Origin: an uncultured Flavobacteriales bacterium
Lineage (GTDB): Bacteria > Bacteroidota > Bacteroidia > Flavobacteriales > Crocinitomicaceae
Length of the DNA stretch: 6,932 bases
Reading direction: 5' to 3'
Assembly (NCBI GenBank): GCA_946479125.1
Contig: CAMLET010000173.1
Coordinates: 1-6,932, forward strand
The notes under the pieces were generated by a model. It saw only the letters and a program-made list of their open reading frames with translations. It searched no databases and was not told the origin of the DNA. Within the stretch, counting starts at the first letter, position 1; each line of letters begins with the position of its first letter. The position numbers and the translations under genes were made by a program. Of the stretch, positions 1 to 6,328 are shown piece by piece.

Positions 1-1068
1 ACGTGCTGCTCTTTCCCACTCTGCCTCTGTTGGCAAACGGAAATCGTTCACAAAAATATCACCCATTGCTTTCAACCAGCTGTTCAACAATTGTGTTCTC
101 CAAACAGAGAATGCTTTTGCCTGAACCCAAGTAATACCAACAACAGGATAGTTATCGTACGCTGGATGCCAGAAGTACATATTTGTCATTGGATCATGGA
201 ACGAGTACGTAAAGTCACGAACCCAACATAATGTATCAGGGAAAACTGGCGTATGCTCATTGATAATGAATCGAGAACGGTTAGCATGCCCACGAATTGC
301 AGAGTTTTGACCTTTCTTATTCAACCAACCGTAATCAACGTCCAAACCTTGAGGCTCCTTAGAAAACGGATGTGGAGTTGGGTCTAACTCACGGTGCATA
401 GGATCTTGTTTCGTTCCTTGATAATCATAACCATCAGGAATGATCTCAACATCACCTCTACGAGCTGCTTCACGCAAATCGATCCAGTTGTAGTTGAAGA
501 TCAACTTACGAGTATCAATTTCACGTCTATGATAAAAACGCTCACCATCTACGTAATACAATTCCGCCAAAGTTGGAATCAACTCAGGATCATCGTAAGA
601 AAATTTTCTATCCCAATTCAAAGCGAACACTTCACGGTTACCTTCAGGATCAGTTGGATCAAACTCTTTCATTTCACCATCAGTCTCACTGTAGTAGTAA
701 TCCTGATAGTTGATGTAACGAGCTTTTTCTTCCTCATCGATACCTTCAATGTCAGCAGCGTAAATTAACTCACGAGCCATTGAATCGCGAACCCACTCTA
801 CGAACTGACGGTACTCGTTGTTCGTAATTTCGGTTTGATCGATATAGAATGCTTGTACCGAAACTGTTTTCGCACGAGTTTGATGCAAGAAGGGAACATC
901 TTGATCATTCTCACCCATGTCGTATGAACCTGATGGTATATAAACCATTCCAAGTGGAATTTCAGGTTGGTATACCGGTCTACCAAGCACTCCAGTCAAA
1001 TGACCACTTCTTTTGGGACAACCCATCAAGAATGGCACAATAAAGCCGAGCAACAATAATTTTTTCAT
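1..1068 (-). CDS. gldK: GldK/PorK, type IX secretion outer-membrane lipoprotein (5' part, continues past the left edge)
   Basis: The reading frame is open from ATG 1068 to the window edge (356 codons, no stop), so the C-terminus lies outside. In known systems GldK/PorK is an outer-membrane lipoprotein that forms a periplasmic ring with GldN/PorN in the type IX secretion and gliding machine. The N-terminus has a lysine-rich start, a hydrophobic stretch and a lipobox, L14-M15-G16-C17. The residues after C17 (P-K-R-S-G) lack the acidic surface-export signal known in Capnocytophaga, which fits a periplasm-facing protein. An FGE/sulfatase-modifying-factor fold is visible: GMVYIPSGSYDMG (40-52), TEITNNEYRQFV (79-90), YPVVGITWVQAKAFSVWR (307-324) and RLPTEAEWERAAR (344-356). 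About 200 residues separate the second and third motifs, far more than in catalytic FGE proteins; I take this to be the GldK-type insertion. The gene follows porP after 113 bp and has its own promoter-like sequence. The family call is firm; the symbol rests on the lipobox, the insertion and the porP neighbour. Confidence 0.92.
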   Translation of the reverse strand, partial: MKKLLLLGFIVPFLMGCPKRSGHLTGVLGRPVYQPEIPLGMVYIPSGSYDMGENDQDVPFLHQTRAKTVSVQAFYIDQTEITNNEYRQFVEWVRDSMARELIYAADIEGIDEEEKARYINYQDYYYSETDGEMKEFDPTDPEGNREVFALNWDRKFSYDDPELIPTLAELYYVDGERFYHRREIDTRKLIFNYNWIDLREAARRGDVEIIPDGYDYQGTKQDPMHRELDPTPHPFSKEPQGLDVDYGWLNKKGQNSAIRGHANRSRFIINEHTPVFPDTLCWVRDFTYSFHDPMTNMYFWHPAYDNYPVVGITWVQAKAFSVWRTQLLNSWLKAMGDIFVNDFRLPTEAEWERAAR

Positions 1069-1075
1069 CCTAATT

Positions 1076-1106
1076 CAAATTTACAGTTCCGGATAATCTC
1101 AACAAA
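1076..1106 (-). promoter_or_regulatory. Bacteroidota-type promoter for gldK
   Basis: On the minus strand TTTG (1106-1103) is followed after exactly 19 nt by TAAATTTG (1083-1076), a full match to the Bacteroidota consensus TTTG-N19-TAnnTTTG. Only 7 nt separate the -7 element from the gldK ATG at 1068. Transcription would therefore start about 0-5 nt before the start codon. The match is seen directly; promoter activity is inferred. Confidence 0.65.
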
Positions 1107-1181
1107 CTACAGGGATCAATTTTGTGATATAACGAAACCGTCTTAAAAATGGTTACAAAGATTTTAATTTTTTTTTTGATT

Positions 1182-2159
1182 TTACAACCATCTAGGGTGT
1201 TTATGTTTCGTTACTTTCATTTTTGGAATGTAACAATACTTCACCGCTATCTCATGCGTACCATTAGAAATGCTAGCAATCTTACCAATTGTAAGGTCAT
1301 AAGAGTATCCTACCCAGAAGTTTTGAGCAGCCCCAGATTTAGTTGGACTAAGACTTGGACTCCACCCTAATAACACAGATACTGCATCAGAATTTCTGAA
1401 AGCTAAACCTCCGTACAAGAAATTTCTATAGATATAACGTGCATTCAAATTAATTGAAGTCTTAACAGCATCTGTTTGACCCATCATTTGAATATCAACT
1501 TTTCCGGCTTGACCAACATTATCAATAGTATAACCACCCATAAAGTAGTAGTGACGAGCACCATTGTACTCCACATTACCTGTTCCAAGGATAGATTTTT
1601 GCTCTAGAATCGGCGCAGCTAAATGGGTAGAAGACAAACCTGCGTACCAGTTATTTTGCTTGTAAAACAAACCGAAGTTTGCATCAAAAGTCATTGCGCT
1701 ACTTCCCGCAGGCAAAGAGGCATCGCTCAATGTATTTGGTGGCACCCAAACTGGATTCAAACCAAACGAGAACAAGCCCAAACCAACACCAATACCTAGT
1801 GTACCACCGGTATTTAGAGAAATATGCTGAGAATAGTTCAACATTACGTTTGTCTGACGGTTAAAACCAATGGCGTCATGTACCACATTCAAACCAATAC
1901 CCGCATTCAATGGGGATAAACGCAATAAACTCGGTAAATTTCCTTCGGCATTAATCAATAATGAGTTCGGTGCTCCATTCACCTTATCCCATTGATTACG
2001 GTAAATCATGCTTCCACATGCTCCGTTCTCAATTCCAGTTTCACCTGGATTCACAGCCATCTTATTGTAGATAAAATGCGTTAATGCAAGATCTTGCTGA
2101 GCATTAGCTCCACAAGCGGCAAGCAAAAGGGTAGTAACAACTAGTATTCTTTTTTTCAT
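1182..2159 (-). CDS. porP: PorP/SprF family type IX secretion membrane protein
   Basis: A 325-residue protein, normal for PorP/SprF outer-membrane proteins (about 300-340 residues), which act in type IX secretion and in anchoring its substrates at the surface. A signal peptide precedes a mature start QQD at residue 21 (predicted cleavage ANA-QQ). Family landmarks follow: NPGETG (38-43) where most members have NPAYAG, YRNQW...GAPNS (53-66), NAGIGLNVVHDAIG (85-98), IYRNFLYGGLAFRNSDAVSV (243-262), and GYSYDLT plus THEIAVKYCY (284-310). The rest is alternating, glycine-rich sequence typical of a beta-barrel. A short basic tail ends in HPRWL; from memory, other members of the family end similarly. 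The signal peptide also contains L13-A14-A15-C16, a lipobox-like sequence, so lipidation cannot be excluded. gldK follows on the same strand after 113 bp, matching the porP-porK order of Porphyromonas. The start ATG at 2159 has no Shine-Dalgarno sequence. The family is certain; the symbol could equally be sprF. Confidence 0.9.
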   Translation of the reverse strand: MKKRILVVTTLLLAACGANAQQDLALTHFIYNKMAVNPGETGIENGACGSMIYRNQWDKVNGAPNSLLINAEGNLPSLLRLSPLNAGIGLNVVHDAIGFNRQTNVMLNYSQHISLNTGGTLGIGVGLGLFSFGLNPVWVPPNTLSDASLPAGSSAMTFDANFGLFYKQNNWYAGLSSTHLAAPILEQKSILGTGNVEYNGARHYYFMGGYTIDNVGQAGKVDIQMMGQTDAVKTSINLNARYIYRNFLYGGLAFRNSDAVSVLLGWSPSLSPTKSGAAQNFWVGYSYDLTIGKIASISNGTHEIAVKYCYIPKMKVTKHKHPRWL

Positions 2160-2354
2160 AAACAGTGTACTTAGTACGGTATGATCTTGTTTATTATTGG
2201 GTACAATTCACCCATTCGGCGACTAAAATAAGTATTGTTTTAATACAATCAAAATATTTTCTTCATCAAACTGTGTGTTTTCAACACCGAAATGTTCAAC
2301 AACACTTTTTTTTCACGAATTGCTTGTACGATGCGGAAACACAAAAGTTACAAC
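2160..2354 (-). other. porP upstream region with three small inverted repeats
   Basis: This 195-bp gap between the arginase-like stop and the porP start holds three short inverted repeats. The first is an 11-nt palindrome, GTACTTAGTAC, at 2167-2177, ending 7 nt before the porP ATG. The second is TGGGT/ACCCA at 2198-2202 and 2210-2214 with a 7-nt loop. The third is ATTGT/ACAAT at 2234-2238 and 2245-2249, which can also be folded as GTATT/AATAC at 2232-2236 and 2242-2246. I find no consensus TTTG/TAnnTTTG pair for porP. The nearest candidate, TATTTTG around 2251-2257 on the minus strand, has the wrong internal spacing. I also see no GC-rich stem followed by a T run, so read-through from the upstream gene is possible. 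Confidence 0.45.
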
Positions 2355-3509
2355 TCAACCCAGCTTCTGATATGTTTTCCACCAAAGATTTGGAATATCG
2401 CCTTTCAAAGCGTTCTCGTAATCCTTCTTATTACACGGAACCATGTGATGTCGCTCAAACCTAACTCCTTCCAGCGGTGGATAAGGAACTTCCATCCACC
2501 AACGAGCGCTTTTATCGCTTTTATAAAACACCAATTCATGGTCCAGTTCATCTAAGAAAACGGTGAACTTTGTATAATTCTTCTTCAAGCCTACCGGAAA
2601 GTCTCCAACTCGCTGTGCAAATCCATCAATGAAATACCAAATAATCTGTGCTAAGGATGAATGAGCAAGATCATTTCCCGATTTCGAGGATAGATTAAAT
2701 AAGCCTAAAGCCGATAGTTTATCGCTAATCCCTGCATAGCGTGCTATCTGACACAACTCGTGATTGAACAATCCGTTCGGTTGAACGAAGTTATTATTTG
2801 GAAAATCTGTTGTTCGAAGTACATTCAAATCAATAGAAAGCAAATCTGTATTACGTAAATGAGGTTCTGCCACCTTGAAATCAGCTGCGTACTCCCCTAG
2901 TCGAACCATATCGAAGTATAATTTCTCGAAAAGGATCAGATCGTCTTTAGAAACAAATGGAGCCTGAACTCCTAAAGTGGCATAATTAAACAGATAACAA
3001 GGTCGATGCATCAACATCTTGTTAACGAAGCCTTCTGCATTGATATCGATATCAGGATCTCCAATATCCAACTTGTAATCAACACTCATTACGTTGATCA
3101 TTTGTTCCAACTCTTCAAAGCCTTGATACATTGCAAAAGTGAGGTCTTGTGATCCGCCAACTACAATCGGTAGAATATTTCCTTTCACCAACTCTGCAAC
3201 CACTTGTCGAATTGCAAAATAGGTATCGTCAATTGTTGAACCTGGTGAAAGCGTTCCCAAATCATAAATGGAAAACTTCCAGGATTCGGCTGGATTTAAA
3301 CTGTAGAAATGATTTCGAAATGAATGGTTAACATTTCCCTGATTACTTGCATCGCCATTTCTATATTCGGGAACATAGATAAGTGCAACACCTTTTTCTT
3401 TCAATTCCGGAAAGTTACCATCTGTATGAATAGCGACATGCGCCCCAAGACCGAAGTCTAAAGTTTCTTCAACAGGCTGGAAATAAATTGAAAGATCTTT
3501 CATGTGCAT
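2355..3509 (-). CDS. Arginase/formimidoylglutamase-fold protein with altered metal-binding residues
   Basis: A protein of 384 residues from ATG 3509, longer than a canonical arginase domain (about 300). The arginase-superfamily core is recognisable, but the metal-ligand motifs deviate. The usual GGDHS is GGSQD (118-122), so His becomes Gln. The usual DAHxD is DYKLD (144-148), so the central His becomes Lys. The usual SxDxD is SIDLN (225-229), so the last Asp becomes Asn. Three of six Mn ligands are therefore replaced, and hydrolysis of formimidoylglutamate, agmatine or arginine is doubtful. The C-terminal part carries an extension with FYKSDKSARWWMEVP (328-342), HHMVPC (354-359) and a Trp-rich end. 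Database pipelines usually call such Bacteroidota proteins formimidoylglutamase. No hutH, hutU or hutI is nearby; the neighbours are topA and porP-gldK. ATG 3503 is an equally plausible start. The frame also opens at a TTG at 3518, but that codon overlaps the predicted -7 element. The fold is well supported; the function is unknown. Confidence 0.85.
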   Translation of the reverse strand: MHMKDLSIYFQPVEETLDFGLGAHVAIHTDGNFPELKEKGVALIYVPEYRNGDASNQGNVNHSFRNHFYSLNPAESWKFSIYDLGTLSPGSTIDDTYFAIRQVVAELVKGNILPIVVGGSQDLTFAMYQGFEELEQMINVMSVDYKLDIGDPDIDINAEGFVNKMLMHRPCYLFNYATLGVQAPFVSKDDLILFEKLYFDMVRLGEYAADFKVAEPHLRNTDLLSIDLNVLRTTDFPNNNFVQPNGLFNHELCQIARYAGISDKLSALGLFNLSSKSGNDLAHSSLAQIIWYFIDGFAQRVGDFPVGLKKNYTKFTVFLDELDHELVFYKSDKSARWWMEVPYPPLEGVRFERHHMVPCNKKDYENALKGDIPNLWWKTYQKLG

Positions 3510-3515
3510 TTTTTT

Positions 3516-3548
3516 CAAAAATACAGCAGGAAGTCGATCGGAATGAAA
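3516..3548 (-). promoter_or_regulatory. Probable promoter for the arginase-like gene
   Basis: The minus strand reads TATTTTTG (3523-3516), a full match to the -7 consensus TAnnTTTG. A three-of-four match to the -33 element, TTTC (3548-3545), lies 21 nt upstream. Transcription would start near 3511, giving a leader of about 2 nt for ATG 3509 or about 8 nt for ATG 3503. A separate promoter is expected here because topA ends in a strong terminator. The imperfect -33 lowers confidence. Confidence 0.45.
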
Positions 3549-3612
3549 CAGGGTTCAACGAAGAATCAAGAACGAGAAGTTAATAACTAGGAGAATTGAA
3601 AAAAATCATGTA

Positions 3613-3635
3613 AAAAAAAGGGGCGAATGATGATT
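3613..3635. repeat. Partial copy of the topA terminator arm (direct repeat unit 1)
   Basis: A run of A, then GGGGCGAAT, one variable base and ATGATT, matching 22 of 23 positions of 3665-3687, exactly 52 bp away (the only mismatch is G3629 versus T3681). Unit 2 is one half of the topA terminator hairpin. Unit 1 lacks the complementary GC-rich arm and instead runs into a palindrome at 3631-3644. On the minus strand the unit reads ATTCGCCCC followed by eight T. Confidence 0.8.
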
Positions 3636-3644
3636 ACGTAATCA
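3631..3644. repeat. Perfect 14-bp palindrome, possible operator
   Basis: TGATTACGTAATCA is its own reverse complement over all 14 bases, with no spacer. It lies about 108 bp upstream of the predicted promoter start of the arginase-like gene and immediately beside the partial terminator copy. Such uninterrupted palindromes are typical of dimeric regulator binding sites, but no regulator can be named from the sequence. Part of a transcript structure is the alternative, although a stem with no loop bases folds poorly. Confidence 0.4.
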
Positions 3645-3664
3645 AGAAACAAAAATTGAAAACC

Positions 3665-3694
3665 AAAAAAAGGGGCGAATTATGATTCGCCCCT
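3665..3694 (-). terminator. Rho-independent terminator of topA
   Basis: Read on the minus strand downstream of the topA stop, AGGGGCGAAT (3694-3685) pairs perfectly with ATTCGCCCCT (3680-3671) across a 4-nt loop. Seven T follow from the end of the stem (3671-3665). The 9-10 bp GC-rich stem plus T run is a textbook intrinsic terminator. On the plus strand the stem is followed by a T run from 3701, so it might also work in that direction, although no plus-strand gene leads into it. Confidence 0.9.
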
Positions 3695-3711
3695 ACTGTG
3701 TTTTTTTTTGA

Positions 3712-6198
3712 TTATTTCTTTTTCTTCGCCGGGGCCTTTTTCGCTGGGGCTTTCTTCTCGATCATTTCTTTCACTTGTTCTAGTGTCAACTTCTCTGGGT
3801 CGACAGTTTTAGGCAATTCAATTTTGATCTTACCCTTTAGGATAACCGATTTCCCCCAACGTGCTTTTTCAACGCGGATTCCATCCGATTTCCAATCGTG
3901 AACCACTTTATCGATGTCTTTTTGAAGTTTTTCAGCGATCAATGTTTCGATATCTGATTGCGACAGATTATCAAAATCGTACTTCTTGTTCACGTTGATG
4001 AACATGCTGTTCCACTTGATGAATGGACCAAAACGACCAACACCTTTTTGTACTGGCAAACCATCAAATGTTCCAATTGGAGCATCAGCTTGTAATTTCG
4101 ATTCAACTAATTCGATTGCGCGATCCATCGTTACATCCATCGGTTCTTCGTTTTTATTCAACGAAATGAACTGATCTCCGAATTTCACGTAAGGTCCAAA
4201 ACGACCAACACTAACCTCAATGACATGTCCTTTGTACTCGCCTAATGTTTTTGGAAGCTGGAATAGATCAAGCGCTTCTTCAAGTGTAATTGTATGAATG
4301 GATTGTGTTCCGTGCAAAGAAGCAAATTGTGCTTTTTCACCATCCTCTTTCTCATCACCAACCTGAATCATTGGTCCAAAACGACCAATTCTTGCAATCA
4401 CTTTTTTCCCGCTAACCGGATGAACACCTAATTCGCGTTCACCAGTTGCTCTGTCAGAAGTTTCCAGTGTATTCTCGACACTTGTATGGAAAGGTTTGTA
4501 GAAACTTCCAATCATGTCTGTCCAATTGGTTTTACCACGCGCAATTTCATCAAACTGCTCTTCTACCTCAGCGGTAAAATGGTAATCCATGATGTGTTCG
4601 AAATGATCTGTCAAGAAATCAGTTACAACAACACCAATATCAGTAGGGAATAATTTATTCTTTTCTTTTCCCGTAACTTCTGTCTTCACCGAAGAACTTA
4701 CAGTAGAACCTTTCAACTCAAACACCTGATATTTACGCTCTTCTCCATCACGCTCTTGTTTTTCAACATACCCACGTTTCTGAATGGTTGAGATTGTAGG
4801 CGCATAAGTTGAAGGTCGTCCAATACCTAATTCCTCTAGTTTCTTTACCAAAGAAGCTTCAACATAACGCGCAGATGGACGAGAAAAACGCTCAGTTGCA
4901 CGGATGATATCCGTTGCAAGTACTTCACCAACTTCTACAGCAGGAAGCAATCCTTCCATTTCGCCATCTTCTTCTTCATCCATTGAAGTTTCAAGATAAA
5001 CTTTTAAGAAACCATCGAACTTTATTACCTCACCTTTCGCCTGGAAAACTTCCGGAACCGACTTGTTTCCAATAGAAATAGTCGTTCGTTCCAACTCAGC
5101 ATGACTCATTTGGCTCGCAATTGCACGTTTCCAAATCAGGTCATACAAACGTCTTTCATCATTCTCAGCGTTATCTAAACTATGTAAAGCAAAGTCAGTT
5201 GGACGAATCGCCTCGTGAGCTTCTTGTGCATTAGCACTTTTGGTAGAATATTTTGTTGGGTGCGAATATTTTGCTCCGTAAGCCGAATTGATTTCGCTTT
5301 CTGCTCCACGCATTGCCGTTTCCGACAAGTTCACTGAATCGGTACGCATATAAGTGATACGTCCACTTTCATACAAACGTTGCGCAACCTGCATAGTACG
5401 AGAAACGGAATATCCCAATTTCAAACTCGCCTCTTGCTGAAGCGTTGAAGTTGTAAATGGTGCAGCAGGAGTTTTCTTAGCTGGTTTTTTCTGAACATCA
5501 AGAACAGCGAAATCTTTATCAGCACAATTCGCTAAAAACGCATCAGCTTCTTTATCCGTTCCTAAATTCTTCGCTAAATCAGCCTTAATCTGGTCTTTAC
5601 CTTTTTTGAAAACGGCAGCAACTTTGAAATAGCTTTCGGCTTTAAAACCAATAATTTCTTTTTCGCGCTCAACAATTAATCGAACTGCAACAGATTGCAC
5701 ACGACCAGCACTAAGGCTTGGTTTCACTTTTTTCCACAAAACAGGAGAAAGTTCAAAACCTACCAAACGATCCAGTACACGACGAGCTTGCTGAGCATCA
5801 ACCAATGGCTTATTTATCTCTCTCGGATTTTCAATCGCCTTTAAAATTGCAGATTTTGTAATCTCGTTGAAAGTAATTCGTTTTGTAATCTTTTTTTCCA
5901 AACCTAAGGCCTCATACAAGTGCCATGAAATAGCTTCTCCCTCGCGGTCCTCATCGGTAGCTAGCCAAACCACTTCGGCTTCCTTCGCTAGTTTTTTCAA
6001 GTCGGCGACAAGCGATTTCTTGTCTGAACTTACCTCATATGATGGTTGGAAATTGTTTTCTATATCTATGGCTAGTCCTTTCGAAGTCAGATCTCTAACA
6101 TGTCCAAAACTTGACTTAACAGTGAAATCTTTTCCCAGATATCCTTCAATTGTTTTGGCCTTTGCAGGTGACTCAACGATAACTAAATTCTTGCCCAT
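3712..6198 (-). CDS. topA: DNA topoisomerase I (type IA)
   Basis: An 828-residue cytoplasmic enzyme that relaxes negative supercoils by cutting and rejoining one strand. The TOPRIM domain opens with VIVESPAKAKTIEGYLG (6-22), giving E9, and carries the acidic triad D82-D84-E86 in ATDEDREGEAI. The catalytic tyrosine is Y283 in RITYMRTDSVNLS, with R285 beside it. Further type IA signatures are SAGRVQSVAVRLIVEREK (163-180), AHEAIRPTD (327-335) and GIGRPSTYAPTI (458-469). The C-terminal region has three GRFGP-containing repeats (605-609, 665-669, 721-725) and a weaker fourth around 779. The only cysteine is C225, so the four-Cys zinc fingers of the E. coli enzyme are absent. The protein ends in a lysine-rich tail with two KKAPA units (815-828). 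The start ATG at 6198 gives the normal family N-terminus. The gene is divergent from miaB, has a consensus promoter and ends in a strong terminator, so it is probably transcribed alone. Confidence 0.98.
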   Translation of the reverse strand: MGKNLVIVESPAKAKTIEGYLGKDFTVKSSFGHVRDLTSKGLAIDIENNFQPSYEVSSDKKSLVADLKKLAKEAEVVWLATDEDREGEAISWHLYEALGLEKKITKRITFNEITKSAILKAIENPREINKPLVDAQQARRVLDRLVGFELSPVLWKKVKPSLSAGRVQSVAVRLIVEREKEIIGFKAESYFKVAAVFKKGKDQIKADLAKNLGTDKEADAFLANCADKDFAVLDVQKKPAKKTPAAPFTTSTLQQEASLKLGYSVSRTMQVAQRLYESGRITYMRTDSVNLSETAMRGAESEINSAYGAKYSHPTKYSTKSANAQEAHEAIRPTDFALHSLDNAENDERRLYDLIWKRAIASQMSHAELERTTISIGNKSVPEVFQAKGEVIKFDGFLKVYLETSMDEEEDGEMEGLLPAVEVGEVLATDIIRATERFSRPSARYVEASLVKKLEELGIGRPSTYAPTISTIQKRGYVEKQERDGEERKYQVFELKGSTVSSSVKTEVTGKEKNKLFPTDIGVVVTDFLTDHFEHIMDYHFTAEVEEQFDEIARGKTNWTDMIGSFYKPFHTSVENTLETSDRATGERELGVHPVSGKKVIARIGRFGPMIQVGDEKEDGEKAQFASLHGTQSIHTITLEEALDLFQLPKTLGEYKGHVIEVSVGRFGPYVKFGDQFISLNKNEEPMDVTMDRAIELVESKLQADAPIGTFDGLPVQKGVGRFGPFIKWNSMFINVNKKYDFDNLSQSDIETLIAEKLQKDIDKVVHDWKSDGIRVEKARWGKSVILKGKIKIELPKTVDPEKLTLEQVKEMIEKKAPAKKAPAKKKK

Positions 6199-6217
6199 AA
6201 ATTATAGATTTGAATGT

Positions 6218-6235
6218 CTTCCTAACGTTTGGAAG
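6218..6235 (-). repeat. Hairpin at the predicted 5' end of topA mRNA
   Basis: CTTCC (6218-6222) and GGAAG (6231-6235) form a 5-bp inverted repeat around an 8-nt loop that itself contains the palindrome AACGTT. The predicted topA transcription start is near 6236, so the stem would be the first thing transcribed. It could stabilise the mRNA 5' end or be an operator overlapping the start site. The stem is short and may be chance. Confidence 0.4.
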
Positions 6236-6240
6236 CGGTG

Positions 6241-6273
6241 CAAATATAAATTGATTTAAAAGCAAAATGCAAA
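6241..6273 (-). promoter_or_regulatory. Bacteroidota-type promoter for topA
   Basis: On the minus strand TTTG (6273-6270) and TATATTTG (6248-6241) both match consensus fully, with a 21-nt spacer. This is slightly longer than the usual 19 nt but within the reported range. The predicted start near 6236 gives topA a leader of about 38 nt without a Shine-Dalgarno sequence. Confidence 0.6.
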
Positions 6274-6328
6274 TTGTACCTTACTCTATTTATTATTCAA
6301 TGTAATTGAAAGAAATGAAAAATAGGTG

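Noticed and set aside
394..1043. Open frames opposite or offset within gldK
   Set aside because: The minus-strand gldK frame is continuous and carries clear FGE-fold motifs; the others show no family features.
1167..1184. Terminator after porP at the T/A tract
   Set aside because: On the minus strand the tract is A-rich, not T-rich, and no GC-rich stem precedes it.
2165..2555. Plus-strand open frames of 87-99 codons
   Set aside because: They mostly overlap the porP leader and the 3' end of the arginase-like gene in antisense, have no recognisable motifs and no promoter; treated as shadows.
2355..3509. Firm assignment as histidine-degradation formimidoylglutamase (hutG)
   Set aside because: Three metal ligands are substituted and no hut genes are nearby, so only the fold is claimed.
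3510..3518. Start of the arginase-like gene at TTG 3518
   Set aside because: The codon is TTG, not ATG, and lies within the TATTTTTG promoter element; two ATGs follow within 15 bases.
3612..3694. CRISPR-like or mobile-element repeat
   Set aside because: There are only two copies, one of which is part of a terminator, with no target duplication, transposase or further spacers.
3712..4500. C-terminal zinc fingers in TopA
   Set aside because: The region contains no cysteines; the repeats are of the GRFGP type instead.
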